From Methanoregula formicica SMSP (GTDB lineage Archaea; Halobacteriota; Methanomicrobia; Methanomicrobiales; Methanospirillaceae), in assembly GCF_000327485.1 (NCBI RefSeq), contig NC_019943.1, positions 1,922,001 through 1,986,000 on the forward strand: a stretch of 64,000 nucleotides of DNA, read 5' to 3'. Position 1 is the first letter of the stretch, and the number at the start of each line of letters is the position of its first letter. The position numbers were made by a program, and so were the translations under genes. Under the pieces are notes generated by a model. It searched no databases and was not told the DNA's origin. It saw only the letters and a list, made by a program, of their open reading frames with translations. Positions 17,568-26,402 of the stretch are shown piece after piece.

Positions 17568-17682
17568 TGCTGTTCCGTTGGTTTTATAAAAATAAAATTT
17601 TTGTTAGAAAGTGTGGCGTGGTGCTCAGCCTCGCGACCACCATACTATTCTCATCATAAAGCCGGATAAAGTATACCTGAGC

Positions 17683-17877
17683 ATGAAGACTCTTATCGAA
17701 GTCCATCAGAAAGGAAAATATTTCGTAGCTGTTGATCTTCTCACGAATGTTGCCGACCAGGGATTATCTGAAAATGATGCGATACGGAACCTCAGGAAAG
17801 GCCTTGAGGAACATTACGTCCTGAAAAATTTTTTTGACAACCGGCACAAGAGAGACATAAATCCTTCCGGGCATTAA
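17683..17877 (+). CDS. HicB-like protein, orphan (64 aa)
   Basis: Start ATG 17683. The sequence LIEVHQKGKYFVAVDLLTNVADQGLSENDAIRNLRKGLEEHY has the HicB-type partial RNase H-like fold pattern (strand-strand-helix). No adjacent hicA follows it directly; the next gene is a second HicB. It may be a solitary antitoxin or a duplicated, diverged one. The C-terminal tail has no recognised DNA-binding domain. Confidence 0.55.
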   Translation: MKTLIEVHQKGKYFVAVDLLTNVADQGLSENDAIRNLRKGLEEHYVLKNFFDNRHKRDINPSGH

Positions 17878-17923
17878 CAAAGGATTTAGGAATGGAAAAC
17901 CAAACCTGATTCCGGAGTATTCC

Positions 17924-18136
17924 ATGTCAACATTTACCGCTGTGCTTCACAAGGAGGATGACACCTATGTGGCCGAATGCCCGGAAGTAGGGACGGTCAG
18001 CCAGGGAAAAACCATAGAAGAAGCGGTCAGCAACCTGAAAGAAGCAACCGAGTTATACCTTGAGGAATTTCCCCTGACAAAAAAGAAACGGGCAATTCTT
18101 ACAACCTTTGAAGTGTCATCGGTTGCCACATCATAG
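17924..18136 (+). CDS. hicB: HicB-family antitoxin
   Basis: 70 aa: FTAVLHKEDDTYVAECPEVGTVSQGKTIEEAVSNLKEATELYLEE is the canonical short HicB domain. It neutralises the HicA mRNA interferase. It lies upstream of and overlaps hicA by 29 bp, the antitoxin-first order. It lacks a long C-terminal RHH/HTH domain, so autoregulation, if any, would rely on another protein. Confidence 0.88.
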   Translation: MSTFTAVLHKEDDTYVAECPEVGTVSQGKTIEEAVSNLKEATELYLEEFPLTKKKRAILTTFEVSSVATS

Positions 18137-18353
18137 ACCGGTAGCCGGTGAAGAAGCAATAAAGATCCTCTGCAATCATTTTAGCTTTTCTGTATCCGGC
18201 CAGTCTGGCAGCCATGTGCGTCTTTCCAAAATGACCGATGAAGGAAAGATCGGGACCGTTGTCCCCCTGCATGAAGAATTAAAGCCGGGGACATTGCGGG
18301 GAGTGCTCAGGTTGGCCAGGGTCGGAGTCGAAGATTTTTACCAGTACGTCTGA
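18108..18353 (+). CDS. hicA: HicA-family mRNA interferase toxin
   Basis: 81 aa. The double-stranded-RNA-binding-like fold is recognised from VAGEEAIKILCNHFSFSVSGQSGSHVRLSK and VVPLHEELKPGTLRGVLRLARVGVEDF. The catalytic His of HicA proteins is in GSHVRL and is present. It cleaves mRNA when not bound by HicB. It overlaps hicB by 29 bp in a different frame, which ties their expression. Confidence 0.88.
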   Translation: MKCHRLPHHRPVAGEEAIKILCNHFSFSVSGQSGSHVRLSKMTDEGKIGTVVPLHEELKPGTLRGVLRLARVGVEDFYQYV

Positions 18354-18431
18354 GGGAATATGTCCCTGCATAAGTTTGTCATTGTTATTGAAAAAACAGG
18401 AAAACTGGTTTAAATAATTTTTACGCATCCC

Positions 18432-18773
18432 TCACTTTTCAAGAAGGGCCTTCACTTCGCGAGTGAGCTGGGGAAGATTTGTTTCAACAACACCCCATAC
18501 GACATTATCAGAAATTGTCGAGTACCCGTGAATCAGCCGGTTGCGAAAAGAGATGATCCGCGAGGAATTGCTGATCAGTTCGGCCACGTTTGCGTCACGC
18601 CGAATTGCCTGGCATAGTGCTTCACCGGCAATTTCAAACTGGCGCTCGACTGCGGAGCGAAGTAAGGGATCATTCTGGTAATCGGCGAACGTTTTTCCGG
18701 CAGTAAACTGTGCAATCAGATCGCAGGCTTCTGCGATATCAAAAAAATATTTTTTCGTCTCATGCGGCAGCAT
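18432..18773 (-). CDS. HEPN (HepT/DUF86) toxin of MNT-HEPN pair
   Basis: 113 aa, all-helical. The HEPN RNase motif is present as FRNRLIHGYSTISDNVVW (R-x4-H-x-Y), the active-site signature of HepT. The start ATG at 18773 lies inside the end of the MNT gene (14-bp overlap), typical of MntA-HepT operons. HepT toxins cleave RNA and are silenced when the MNT partner AMPylates a conserved tyrosine next to the motif; that Tyr (HGY) is present. Predicted to be a functional pair with 18760-19071. Confidence 0.9.
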   Translation of the reverse strand: MLPHETKKYFFDIAEACDLIAQFTAGKTFADYQNDPLLRSAVERQFEIAGEALCQAIRRDANVAELISNSSRIISFRNRLIHGYSTISDNVVWGVVETNLPQLTREVKALLEK

Positions 18774-19071
18774 AGATCTCGACCTGCGTATCTTCGAGAG
18801 ATTTGCGGAAATACGGGTTATGGATCGGACCTGGCTCCACGAGATCAACCGGGCGGTTGAGCAGGTGTTCGAGATCCTCTGCCAAGCCAAAATATTGTTC
18901 CGCATGATCCCCGGGCTGCATCTTCTCGAATTCAACGAGCAGATCGAGATCGCTCCTTTCGGGATCGAACCGGTCATCTGTCGCGGAACCAAAAAGCGCC
19001 AAGCGCCGGACTCTGCGATGCGAGCAAATCCGGATAATTTCGTCAAGGTTCTGCTCGATAATGCGGTGCAT
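18760..19071 (-). CDS. MNT-type nucleotidyltransferase antitoxin (MntA-like)
   Basis: 103 aa from the ATG at 19071. The polymerase-beta-like motif is LALFGSATDDRFDPERSDLDLLVEF (GS followed by D-x-D), which carries the catalytic metal ligands. The downstream LLNRPVDLVEPGPIHNPYF matches the family. It transfers AMP to the HepT partner encoded immediately downstream with a 14-bp overlap. A longer in-frame extension to 19218 lacks family similarity. Confidence 0.9.
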   Translation of the reverse strand: MHRIIEQNLDEIIRICSHRRVRRLALFGSATDDRFDPERSDLDLLVEFEKMQPGDHAEQYFGLAEDLEHLLNRPVDLVEPGPIHNPYFRKSLEDTQVEIYAAA

Positions 19072-19272
19072 GAAGACTCTCCCGGTTTTTCCAATGGTTC
19101 TTAGTAATGTGGTGATCGTACTCCCTGATATCGCTTGTGATGATCCGAGCGGTACGCCGGTCATGAGATCCTTTGAAATATTTTTATCTGAGATACAATC
19201 CATTCGACCATCGTTCACACCGTGAGAGAAATAATTAATGGCTGGTACATCAGATAGGGAGGTGAGAGCCTT

Positions 19273-19566
19273 ATGACAAGCCGTGACGAAATTCTTGATC
19301 TGCTCAAATCAATAAAGAGCGATCTTACCTCACGGTATAAAGTCCGCAGCATTGGCCTTTTTGGTTCATTTGCCCGGATGGAAGGACGGACAGACAGCGA
19401 CGTAGATCTCCTTGTCGATTTTTGTGAGGGCGCAGATCTTTTTGATCTTATCGAACTGTCGGACTATCCTGAAGAAAAGATCGGAAGGCATGTGGATCTT
19501 GCTACCCCGCGGGCACACCGGCCGGAGATACGTGACGGCATTTACCGGGATGTTGTGTACGCATGA
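19273..19566 (+). CDS. Second MNT-type nucleotidyltransferase, partner truncated
   Basis: 97 aa. The motif IGLFGSFARMEGRTDSDVDLLVDF is a textbook GS-x10-D-x-D minimal nucleotidyltransferase. A very strong Shine-Dalgarno, GGGAGGTGA (19257-19265), lies 7 nt before the ATG. It is divergently transcribed from the first MNT gene. The stop codon overlaps an ATG (ATGA, 19563-19566) that opens a short frame resembling the start of a DUF86 HEPN toxin but ending after 18 residues, so the antitoxin is probably orphaned. Confidence 0.9.
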   Translation: MTSRDEILDLLKSIKSDLTSRYKVRSIGLFGSFARMEGRTDSDVDLLVDFCEGADLFDLIELSDYPEEKIGRHVDLATPRAHRPEIRDGIYRDVVYA

Positions 19567-19619
19567 GGGAATACCGGCTCCTGCTTTCCCAAACCGGCAA
19601 TTACAATTCAAAGACGTAG
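19563..19619 (+). pseudogene. Vestige of a HEPN (DUF86) toxin gene
   Basis: An ATG overlapping the MNT stop opens MREYRLLLSQTGNYNSKT then TAG. The first eight residues match the usual DUF86 N-terminus (MREYRLxL), exactly where a HEPN partner should start, but the frame closes at once and no further HEPN-like sequence follows. This fits a toxin lost by deletion at the edge of the repeat-rich region. Confidence 0.5.
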
Positions 19620-21397
19620 GTCTTCGAAGATGTCTACGACGGTGCGATTCTCCTCTCCGACGGAACACTCCGGATCAAACCCTCCCTCCCGGCTCATTTC
19701 GCGTGCCCATGTCCAGAAAAATCTGCGATCGTCCAACAGGGAGGTCCTATATTGACATTTTTTCAGGGCAATCCTGCGCCAGGATTGGGGAAATATTCGC
19801 GCTACGGGCGTATTTTCAAAACACTGTACTCTAATTCGCAAAAAAGTGCGACCTGCCGAAAACCGGTTTTTTAAAATGGGCTCCGATTCGAAAAATACGC
19901 GATTTACGGAGAGATCGGATTTAGGAGACGGAAAGTCCCCGGAAGCACCCCGTAGCAGAGGTGAGATGCCCCCCTCCGTCGTGAGAGTATCCCGGGATTT
20001 AGGGAACCCTCATATGGGTCAAATTACCTCGAAGAACCCTGCGGATTATTCGAAGTTCGGCATTCAGCCTCACTTCTCGCCGTGGAAATTCTGCTGAATC
20101 TCCCCGCTTCTCATCCACCAGGTCTGAAAACCTGTCGGATGTGACAGATTTTTTGAAGAGGAGGAATTTGCACTATTAATATAGGGCAAATTCCGAGTCG
20201 AGAAGGACAACGGAAGTCGTTCTTCGAAGAGGCTGGATCTGCACTATCTTAGTAGGGACTTTCAGGCCCATTTCCGTCGGGCACCGTCGGAGAGTGAGAG
20301 GGGGAGGGGTGATGTCTTCATATATCAGGCTGGCGAATCTGCCGGATTTTTTTTGCGTTGGCCAAGACTGCATGAAAAATATTTGTAGCGAATTTTTTGC
20401 AGCGGATGCGTGAAAAAATTTTACGTGTTACATGATTGCAGAAATTTTTTCAAAAGCGCAAAAGAAAAAATCTGCAAAGGCCCGGCAATTTTTTGTAAAA
20501 GATTTTGAAACTTTATTGCGGGGGCTGAGGGGCTGATGGATTTTTTCAGGCCCCAGTGATGACTGGTAATTGAGGCCGCCGCGGGGCGCCCTTCGGGGAG
20601 GTAATCGTCGCATCAGCGAGGATTACCTGGAGAATCTCGAAAGTCGCCAGACTTAAGAGATGAGAAGAACGAAGTTCTTCGAAGGCATCAGCCTTCGACT
20701 TTGGCGGCGGCAAGCATCCCTCAGGGGTATCGGGACATCAGCCCCCATCTTTGAGAAATAAGATTTTTACTGAACAGAAATTTTCTTGCAAGGTCCGGTT
20801 GATCAGCTCGCGGACATTGGGCAGGGGCTGAGGAGTTGCTTGAAAAATTTTAAGCAAAGTCCGGAAATATTTTTTCGAGCAGGGTCTGGTTGAATTCCCG
20901 GATATTTTTACGACGGCGAAGGATTTTCCGGTTTTGCGTTCAGGAAGATCCGGTTATCATTTTGCATGCAGGGTCTGCCTGAAATTTTTTGAGCAGGGTT
21001 TGATTAAAAATTTTTGAGCAAGGTCTGGTTGATCGGCTCGCGGGTTTCGAGCAGGGGGTAGGGGCGTGTTTGAAAATTTTTGGCCAGGGTCCGGTTTAAA
21101 TTTTCCTGGCAGGGTTGCCGGAAATGGTTCCCGGTTGGGGGCAGAGTATGATTGTTGCATGGGTGGGGGCGGGCCGGATGGATGAGGGAGTGCGTTTGCC
21201 GATGATTTCTGGAATGAGTGGATGTGATTCTTGAATAGGGAAAAGAATTTCGCTCTTGTCTGAATGTTTTTCATTGGGGATAGACCCACGGTCTTTAGGC
21301 CGCGTTTGTCGGTTCGGATCGGTCTGTGAATTGTGGGAATGGGGGATGGTGACAGGCAATTACTACCAGACGCCAGAAAAAAAGAGAGAATGATTCC
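19620..21397. other. Long non-coding, repeat-rich region
   Basis: No supportable gene in about 1.8 kb. Open frames are short, lack ribosome sites and have odd compositions. The region contains inverted repeats such as CAATCCTG-CGC-CAGGATTG (near 19770) and, from 20335 on, copy 1 of a long repeat whose second copy starts at 23152. From ~20790 to 21130 a degenerate ~25-bp motif (GCAGGGTCTGG...AATTTTT) recurs about eight times. Confidence 0.65.
20335..21002. repeat. Long imperfect direct repeat, copy 1
   Basis: Aligns in the same orientation with 23152-23855. The best block (20494-20635 against ~23320-23465) contains runs of more than 50 identical bases. It includes the hairpin 20600-20627 (arms GGTAATC/GATTACC, inner TCGC/GCGA, loop ATCA), GAAGAAC-GAA-GTTCTTC (20664-20680) and GAAGGC-ATCA-GCCTTC (20681-20696). 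Indels that are not multiples of three argue against coding. Confidence 0.85.
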
Positions 21398-22471
21398 TTA
21401 ACTCAAATCGTTTATAATATTTGAGATTGGCGAGAAGAACGAATACCCTGCTCCCCCACCCCATTGAACACCGAGAAGCTGAATGTGCTGGTTCGAATCC
21501 TTAATGTATACCGGAGCACCGCTGTCACCACTTGTTGAGGGGTAATCTGCCAACCACTGATTTTGGATGATCTTGTCAAAGAAACTGTTATATATCGAAG
21601 TTTCCCGTACCACTGTTCCGGTTGTTACCCCGCTTGAGATGCCGGACATGGTTACTCCGAGACCCACGTACGGGGTCATCGTCCCATACACCCATGGCTG
21701 GCTGCCGGAACTTTCAAAGATCTGGTTTGATGTGCTGCTGTACTGGATCCAAGCTGAGTCTGAAGTCGCGCCAAGCGATGAAACGGTCAGGGAACCGATT
21801 GAACTTGATAAATCGGGCTGGTAAACCGCATCTCCGACGTCCCCGATATGTCCTGCGGTAATAAAACCACTCTGTCCCCCGCGTGTAGCCGCAAAACCTG
21901 TTGTTGCCGCGCCGATATTGGTTGCTTCCTGAACCCCGCCGATAATTGGTCTCCAGGTATCGCTTCTCCCCAGATCAAGATGGGCTATGGGTTCCCTGCA
22001 GAATATGACCGGGACGTTATCGATTCCCTGCTTTTTTGCTTCCGTGGCAACAATGGAGTAAATAGCATCCATTGTTTTTTCATCCACGGTCGTGTTCTCA
22101 TAGATCCCTACGGTAACTGTCCCCAGGGCATCGTAACCATAGGACAGCACCGGACCCTCCGGGTAGGAATATTGTTTCGTAACGGAATCATCAGTTGCTT
22201 CATAGAGATTATGCAGTTTTTTATACAGGATATCCCGCTCCGTGATACCGGTGATATCTTTCATCGCACCTTTAGAGGCAACGTTGTGATCCTTATCATA
22301 CGATGGGACAGGCCCATACGATTTGATCAGGTTTTCCGTATACCATGGTGCCTGCGAGGCGTAGATTTTCTCATCAACGATTACTCCGGATATGCTCAGC
22401 TGCTCTGCCGATACGCTCCCGGTCAGGAGAAGAAGGCAGAGAAGCGCTGAAAAAATAATCCACTTTTTCAT
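21398..22471 (-). CDS. Secreted trypsin-like (S1) serine protease
   Basis: 357 aa from the ATG at 22471, followed by a signal peptide (WIIFSALLCLLLLTGSVSA). An N-terminal ~150-aa region, possibly a propeptide, precedes a chymotrypsin-fold domain. The catalytic triad is visible: His in GFITAGHIGDVG, Asp in LGATSDSAWIQYS and Ser in STSGDSGAPVY. The arrangement resembles alpha-lytic/streptogrisin-type proteases, which mature outside the cell. It is unusual in methanogens and could be a target of local serpins, though this is speculation. It lies between the two long direct repeats and diverges from an ArsR-type regulator. Confidence 0.9.
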   Translation of the reverse strand: MKKWIIFSALLCLLLLTGSVSAEQLSISGVIVDEKIYASQAPWYTENLIKSYGPVPSYDKDHNVASKGAMKDITGITERDILYKKLHNLYEATDDSVTKQYSYPEGPVLSYGYDALGTVTVGIYENTTVDEKTMDAIYSIVATEAKKQGIDNVPVIFCREPIAHLDLGRSDTWRPIIGGVQEATNIGAATTGFAATRGGQSGFITAGHIGDVGDAVYQPDLSSSIGSLTVSSLGATSDSAWIQYSSTSNQIFESSGSQPWVYGTMTPYVGLGVTMSGISSGVTTGTVVRETSIYNSFFDKIIQNQWLADYPSTSGDSGAPVYIKDSNQHIQLLGVQWGGGAGYSFFSPISNIINDLS

Positions 22472-22664
22472 GATTCTCACGTTTCCGTTTATGTTCGAAG
22501 ACACCAATCTTCATGGGACGTTTGGAGAAGCCGGGTTAATATGCATAAGAAAATGGAAGATTTTGATCTAACAATTTCCTAAAGGTGGTGCGTATGCTAT
22601 CTCTTGATATCTGATGTCACTACGAAGATTTGATATAATATTTTTCTCTAATTATACTCTTATC

Positions 22665-23132
22665 ATGGAGGACCCGGCTGAATATACCCTTGATAAATCC
22701 ACCATCGGAAGCCTCTCCTCTGAAACACGGGTCCAGATCCTTGCATCGCTCCGTGCCCGGCAGAAAACAAACGCGGAACTGTCCAAGGAGCTTGACTTAA
22801 AACCCCCGACCATCCATCACCATCTCGAACAACTGAAAGAGGCCGGCCTTATTGAATCCCGGGAAGATGGCCACAAATGGATATATTACCGTCTCACACC
22901 GTTCGGGCAGGCCCTGTTCGATCCTGACAAGAGGATGAAGGTGTCCATCGTACTGTCAACGGTTCTTACGTTTATCACCGGTCTGGTTGCGATTTGTACG
23001 TTTTTTGTCCAGCCCCGGTTGACTGTCCGGCTATTCCCGGGACTTGAAGATCCGTATCTCCCGATGTTCGTGGTTGCAGTCGCGGCGGTGATAGTGCAGG
23101 TGGGAATTCTCGGGTATGTGATGCGGAGGTAG
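22665..23132 (+). CDS. ArsR-like winged-helix regulator with two C-terminal TM helices
   Basis: 155 aa from the ATG at 22665. The winged helix is LSSETRVQILASLRARQKTNAELSKELDLKPPTIHHHLEQLKEAGLIESREDGHKWIYYRLT. Two hydrophobic helices follow (IVLSTVLTFITGLVAICTFFV and MFVVAVAAVIVQVGILGYVM), so it is a membrane-tethered DNA-binding protein. A TATA-like TTTGATATAATAT lies ~40 bp upstream with no clear Shine-Dalgarno. Divergent from the protease gene, which it may regulate (inference from position). Confidence 0.85.
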   Translation: MEDPAEYTLDKSTIGSLSSETRVQILASLRARQKTNAELSKELDLKPPTIHHHLEQLKEAGLIESREDGHKWIYYRLTPFGQALFDPDKRMKVSIVLSTVLTFITGLVAICTFFVQPRLTVRLFPGLEDPYLPMFVVAVAAVIVQVGILGYVMRR

Positions 23133-23151
23133 TGTTCTCTTCCGGGCGAAT

Positions 23152-23855
23152 GAATCTGCCGGGATATTTTCGCGTTGACTTAGACTTCATGAAAAATATT
23201 TGTAGCGAATTTTTTTGCAGCGGATGCGAATTTTTTTTGCGTGGTACTTTTTTGCGTGGTACATGATTGCAGAGATTTTTTCGAAAGAGCAAAGAAAAAA
23301 ATTGCAAAGGCCCGGCATTTTTTTGTAAAAGATTTTGAAACTTTATTGCGGGGGCTGAGGGGCTGATGGATTTTTTCAGGCTCCCGGGATGACTGGTAAT
23401 TGAGGCCGCTGCGGGGCGCCCTTCGGGGAGGTAATCGTCGCATCAGCGAGGATTACCTGGAGAAGGCATCAGCCTTCGACTTTGGCGGCGGCAAGCATCA
23501 TGATGGGGGTATGGGGACATCAGTCCCCATCTATACGAAAGATGATTTTTACAGGACAGAAATTTTTGAGCAAGGCAGAAATTTTTGAGCAAGGTCCGGA
23601 TGATCAGCTCGCAGACTTTGTGCAGGGGCTGAGGGCTTGCCTGAATAATTTCAAGCAAAGTCCGGAAATTTTTTTTTCACGCAGGATCTGCTCAAAAGTA
23701 CCTCGGGCAGGGTCTGCCTCAAAGCATGGTGAGCGGGATCTCGTAGAATTCCCGGATTGTTTTACGACGAAGAAGTTTTTTCTGGTCTTGCGTTCTGGAA
23801 GATCTGGTTACCATTTTACATGCAGGATCTGCCAGAAATTTTTTGGGCAGGGTCC
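23152..23855. repeat. Long imperfect direct repeat, copy 2
   Basis: Second copy of 20335-21002, beginning 20 bp after the ArsR-like gene and ending 30 bp before the stop of the next gene. It retains the ATCA-loop hairpins at 23430-23457, 23462-23477 and 23511-23530 (arms ATGGGGAC/GTCCCCAT). It lacks the GAAGAAC hairpin of copy 1. No coding capacity is supported. Confidence 0.85.
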
Positions 23856-23885
23856 GGTTGAAATTTTCCCGGCAAAAAGGGCAAA

Positions 23886-24647
23886 TCAATCCCCAGGGAT
23901 CATTGCGGGCAGGTACTTTTCAAGCACCGGTACGGCTTCCGGATTTAGTGAGTGCCGGATACATTTTCCATCGCGGATGGTAACGATAATCAGGTCGTCC
24001 ATGAGCTGGTTCATGTGCCATGTCACGGCCGGGCCAGATAAACCAAGGTGGTCTGCAATACCCTTCCGCGATGAATCCGGCATTTGCCAAAGGTACTGAA
24101 AAATTTTTACTTTTGTCTCATTCCTCATATGCGCGAGGAGTTTCCTCTCAAGGATTGACCGGCTCTCCGGGTTTTCAAAAAATGCGATAAAGCCCGGATT
24201 CGATATCGAGGTGATCTTCCGCGTGATCTGTAACATGGCAAGGTGATACCTGACTGTTCCCAGATTCATATCGAGATCCTTTGCAATTATTGGTGCGGTT
24301 GTCCCCGGGTGATCGCGTATTCTCGAATAGATCTCAAGGCGCATCCGGTTATCCAGCACGGTTTTATCCGTGATGTGCCGGTATCCGGAATACAGCAGCA
24401 TCTTTACGAGGATAAACAATTCGAGAGGATATGTCAGGGCGGGGGATACAGCAACCAGGGAGAAGATGATGATATCTCTCAGGGACAGTTCCCACCACGA
24501 GAGCTGTCTTACATCATCCGGGGGATTTTCGATCAGGTAAGGATACCCGCTTTCCACAACATAATTCACGGGAGCGGCCGTGGAAGTGGCTACCAGGAAA
24601 AAAAAGGAAATGATAGCAAGGATTGATCTGGATGGATATGAGAACAT
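23886..24647 (-). CDS. Membrane-associated protein with two winged-helix domains (COG3398-like)
   Basis: 253 aa. The N-terminus has a signal-anchor/TM segment (LAIISFFFLVATSTAA) and another hydrophobic stretch (IIIFSLVAVSPALTYPLELFILVKMLL). Two consecutive winged helices follow: LEIYSRIRDHPGTTAPIIAKDLDMNLGTVRYHLAML and VKIFQYLWQMPDSSRKGIADHLGLSGPAVTWHMNQL. The TM plus double-wHTH architecture is a known archaeal family of predicted one-component membrane regulators. The target is unknown. The stop codon lies 31 bp beyond the end of repeat copy 2. Confidence 0.85.
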   Translation of the reverse strand: MFSYPSRSILAIISFFFLVATSTAAPVNYVVESGYPYLIENPPDDVRQLSWWELSLRDIIIFSLVAVSPALTYPLELFILVKMLLYSGYRHITDKTVLDNRMRLEIYSRIRDHPGTTAPIIAKDLDMNLGTVRYHLAMLQITRKITSISNPGFIAFFENPESRSILERKLLAHMRNETKVKIFQYLWQMPDSSRKGIADHLGLSGPAVTWHMNQLMDDLIIVTIRDGKCIRHSLNPEAVPVLEKYLPAMIPGD

Positions 24648-24694
24648 GCCTTCATTGATATATCATTTCCAATACTATCAGTTTTATGCTTTTT

Positions 24695-25144
24695 CTAATA
24701 TGCAGTGAACGAATAATCTTCAACGCCGCTGACACTGGCACCGTAAACACCGAATTTCCATGTTCCCAGGGTAAGGTATCCACCGGGATTTGAGATCCGG
24801 AGGACTATCCGTCCATCGGTAATCCCATCCGAACTATCGTAGAATGTTCCGAGATTCTGGTCCGGGGCAAGTATGGTGAGTGCCAGTGAATCAGAGGCGT
24901 CTCCCCAGTTGAGATCAACGGTAAGCGATGATGTCAGGGGCAGGACATATTTGGAGAACGTGTCCGTCTCCCCTGTTGTAATCGTATCATAAGCCTTTGG
25001 AGATGCAAGGCCGACAAAGGGCAGCTCAACAGGTCTTACTTCATAGGCTGCCGTTTTTTGTTCAACATCCTGTGCATAAACGATCGGAACCAGCACGAGT
25101 GCTGCAACGATCAACGCGAGTAATGATCTGCCAAATACCCTCAT
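24695..25144 (-). CDS. Secreted beta-rich protein of unknown function
   Basis: 149 aa from the ATG at 25144. The signal peptide is RSLLALIVAALVLVPIVYAQ. The mature part is beta-rich: TITTGETDTFSKYVLPLTSSLTVDLNWGD and SDSLALTILAPDQNLGTFYD, ending GTWKFGVYGASVSGVEDYSF. This layout resembles pre-peptidase C-terminal/PPC-type carbohydrate- or protein-binding folds, but no family is claimed. Similar small secreted proteins are common in Methanoregula-like genomes. The next ~300 bp (25145-25448) have no supported gene. Confidence 0.7.
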   Translation of the reverse strand: MRVFGRSLLALIVAALVLVPIVYAQDVEQKTAAYEVRPVELPFVGLASPKAYDTITTGETDTFSKYVLPLTSSLTVDLNWGDASDSLALTILAPDQNLGTFYDSSDGITDGRIVLRISNPGGYLTLGTWKFGVYGASVSGVEDYSFTAY

Positions 25145-25448
25145 GGTATCAGGGAAGATGTTGAAACGAGCTGGTCTTACCTTTTCTCTCACATCCATTT
25201 ACACGTTCAAAAAAAACCCGGACGTGTAAAGACTTGTGAGAGAGATCGTATAAATCTCCGGACATATTTCCTGATAGGGGCGACCGTAGGTTGTCCCGGA
25301 AAAGAAGAGGACGGGTTCACCAAGCGACGAACCTGTGTAGAACCCGGTCCCGCCCGCAGGCATGAGGATTTCATCTTCCGATCTTATGAAGGTTGGCTTC
25401 GTGCCCCCGGGTGCAGCACTGTGAAGAAGAGAAGGAGATGAAAGAAAA

Positions 25449-26381
25449 ATGTCTCTACGGAAAATAATCACCGTCCTGCTGGCATTGTTGCTGGCGGGGA
25501 TGGTAGTAGTACCGATGGTGAGTGCTGGGGATAACCTGGTATCAACAGATAAAAAACCACAATCGTCTCCAGAACCCGTTGGTATTGATGTGACAGATGA
25601 GGAACTTCGGGAAATGATTGTCACCATTATCAAAGATATCCAGTCATGCAATCTTGACGAGAAAATCAAGGATCAGAATGTCATACTATTATCCACATTT
25701 GTAGATGATGACAGTACGATCAACCGAGGAGAACTTGAGAAGACCCTCATTTCCATGGGGCCGGATTGTCTAGAGAAAATCTATAAATCCCCTGCTCCGA
25801 AATGGGCAGGCTTCATTCATAATGATATGGCATTAATTGCCGGCCAGAAAATGTCATTGAGTACATCAGAGAGGAACATACTCGCAAATAATGCGGCGGT
25901 CCCGGATTCATGGGGTTCATGGAATCATTATAAATTGACCGGGGCAACCAGCGAGGCGGAAAAATATGCCAATATCGCTCGCGCTTATTATCAACAGGGC
26001 GATACGACAAAAGGAGCATACAACCTTTCTTACTCGCTCCATTTCATGACTGATATGTCAATGCCATTCCATTATACTCCTTCGGGATTACTGGCCCACG
26101 AAGATTATGAGATTTATGTAAGCGATCACTGGACCTCCGGAGATGACGATGAGAAATACCGGGATGTCGTCTCAGGAAATAACTATTATTATATTGTCAC
26201 GGATGTCAGCGACGCTGCAGATAATCTTATAGACGTCACACACTGGTATCAGACATACCTTGAAGATCAGATAAACAATAATCCCAACTGGCAGGATGAT
26301 TCACTCTTAAGGGATTATACTCATGACACAATACTCTATGGAGCAAAGTATAACATGGGTCTTATTGACTATGTTAAATGA
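25449..26381 (+). CDS. Secreted zinc-dependent phospholipase C / P1 nuclease-like protein
   Basis: 310 aa with a signal peptide (ITVLLALLLAGMVVVPMVSA). The mature domain has the all-helical Zn-PLC/P1-nuclease pattern: WGSWNHYKL (early His), YNLSYSLHFMTDMSMPFHYTPSG (two His plus Asp) and LAHEDYEIYV, then late THWYQTYLE and YTHDTILYG. The His/Asp set fits the family's three-zinc site. It probably hydrolyses a phosphodiester such as a phospholipid outside the cell. An N-terminal ~100-aa region is of unknown function. The next gene starts 21 bp downstream on the same strand. Confidence 0.75.
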   Translation: MSLRKIITVLLALLLAGMVVVPMVSAGDNLVSTDKKPQSSPEPVGIDVTDEELREMIVTIIKDIQSCNLDEKIKDQNVILLSTFVDDDSTINRGELEKTLISMGPDCLEKIYKSPAPKWAGFIHNDMALIAGQKMSLSTSERNILANNAAVPDSWGSWNHYKLTGATSEAEKYANIARAYYQQGDTTKGAYNLSYSLHFMTDMSMPFHYTPSGLLAHEDYEIYVSDHWTSGDDDEKYRDVVSGNNYYYIVTDVSDAADNLIDVTHWYQTYLEDQINNNPNWQDDSLLRDYTHDTILYGAKYNMGLIDYVK

Positions 26382-26402
26382 TAATAATCCGTGGAGGATT
26401 AT

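Noticed and set aside
20428-20613. Antisense frame starting MRRLPPRRAPRGG, shared with 23180-23443
   Set aside because: Similarity is at DNA level through the long direct repeat; frame-breaking indels and hairpin content argue against coding.
20957-21289. Minus-strand frame rich in Pro/Lys/Phe
   Set aside because: It is the translation of the degenerate 25-bp repeat array, with no start signal or family.
25199-25445. Minus-strand frame ahead of the phospholipase-like gene
   Set aside because: No start signal, it overlaps the start of the real gene on the other strand, and no domain was recognised; treated as promoter-side spacer.
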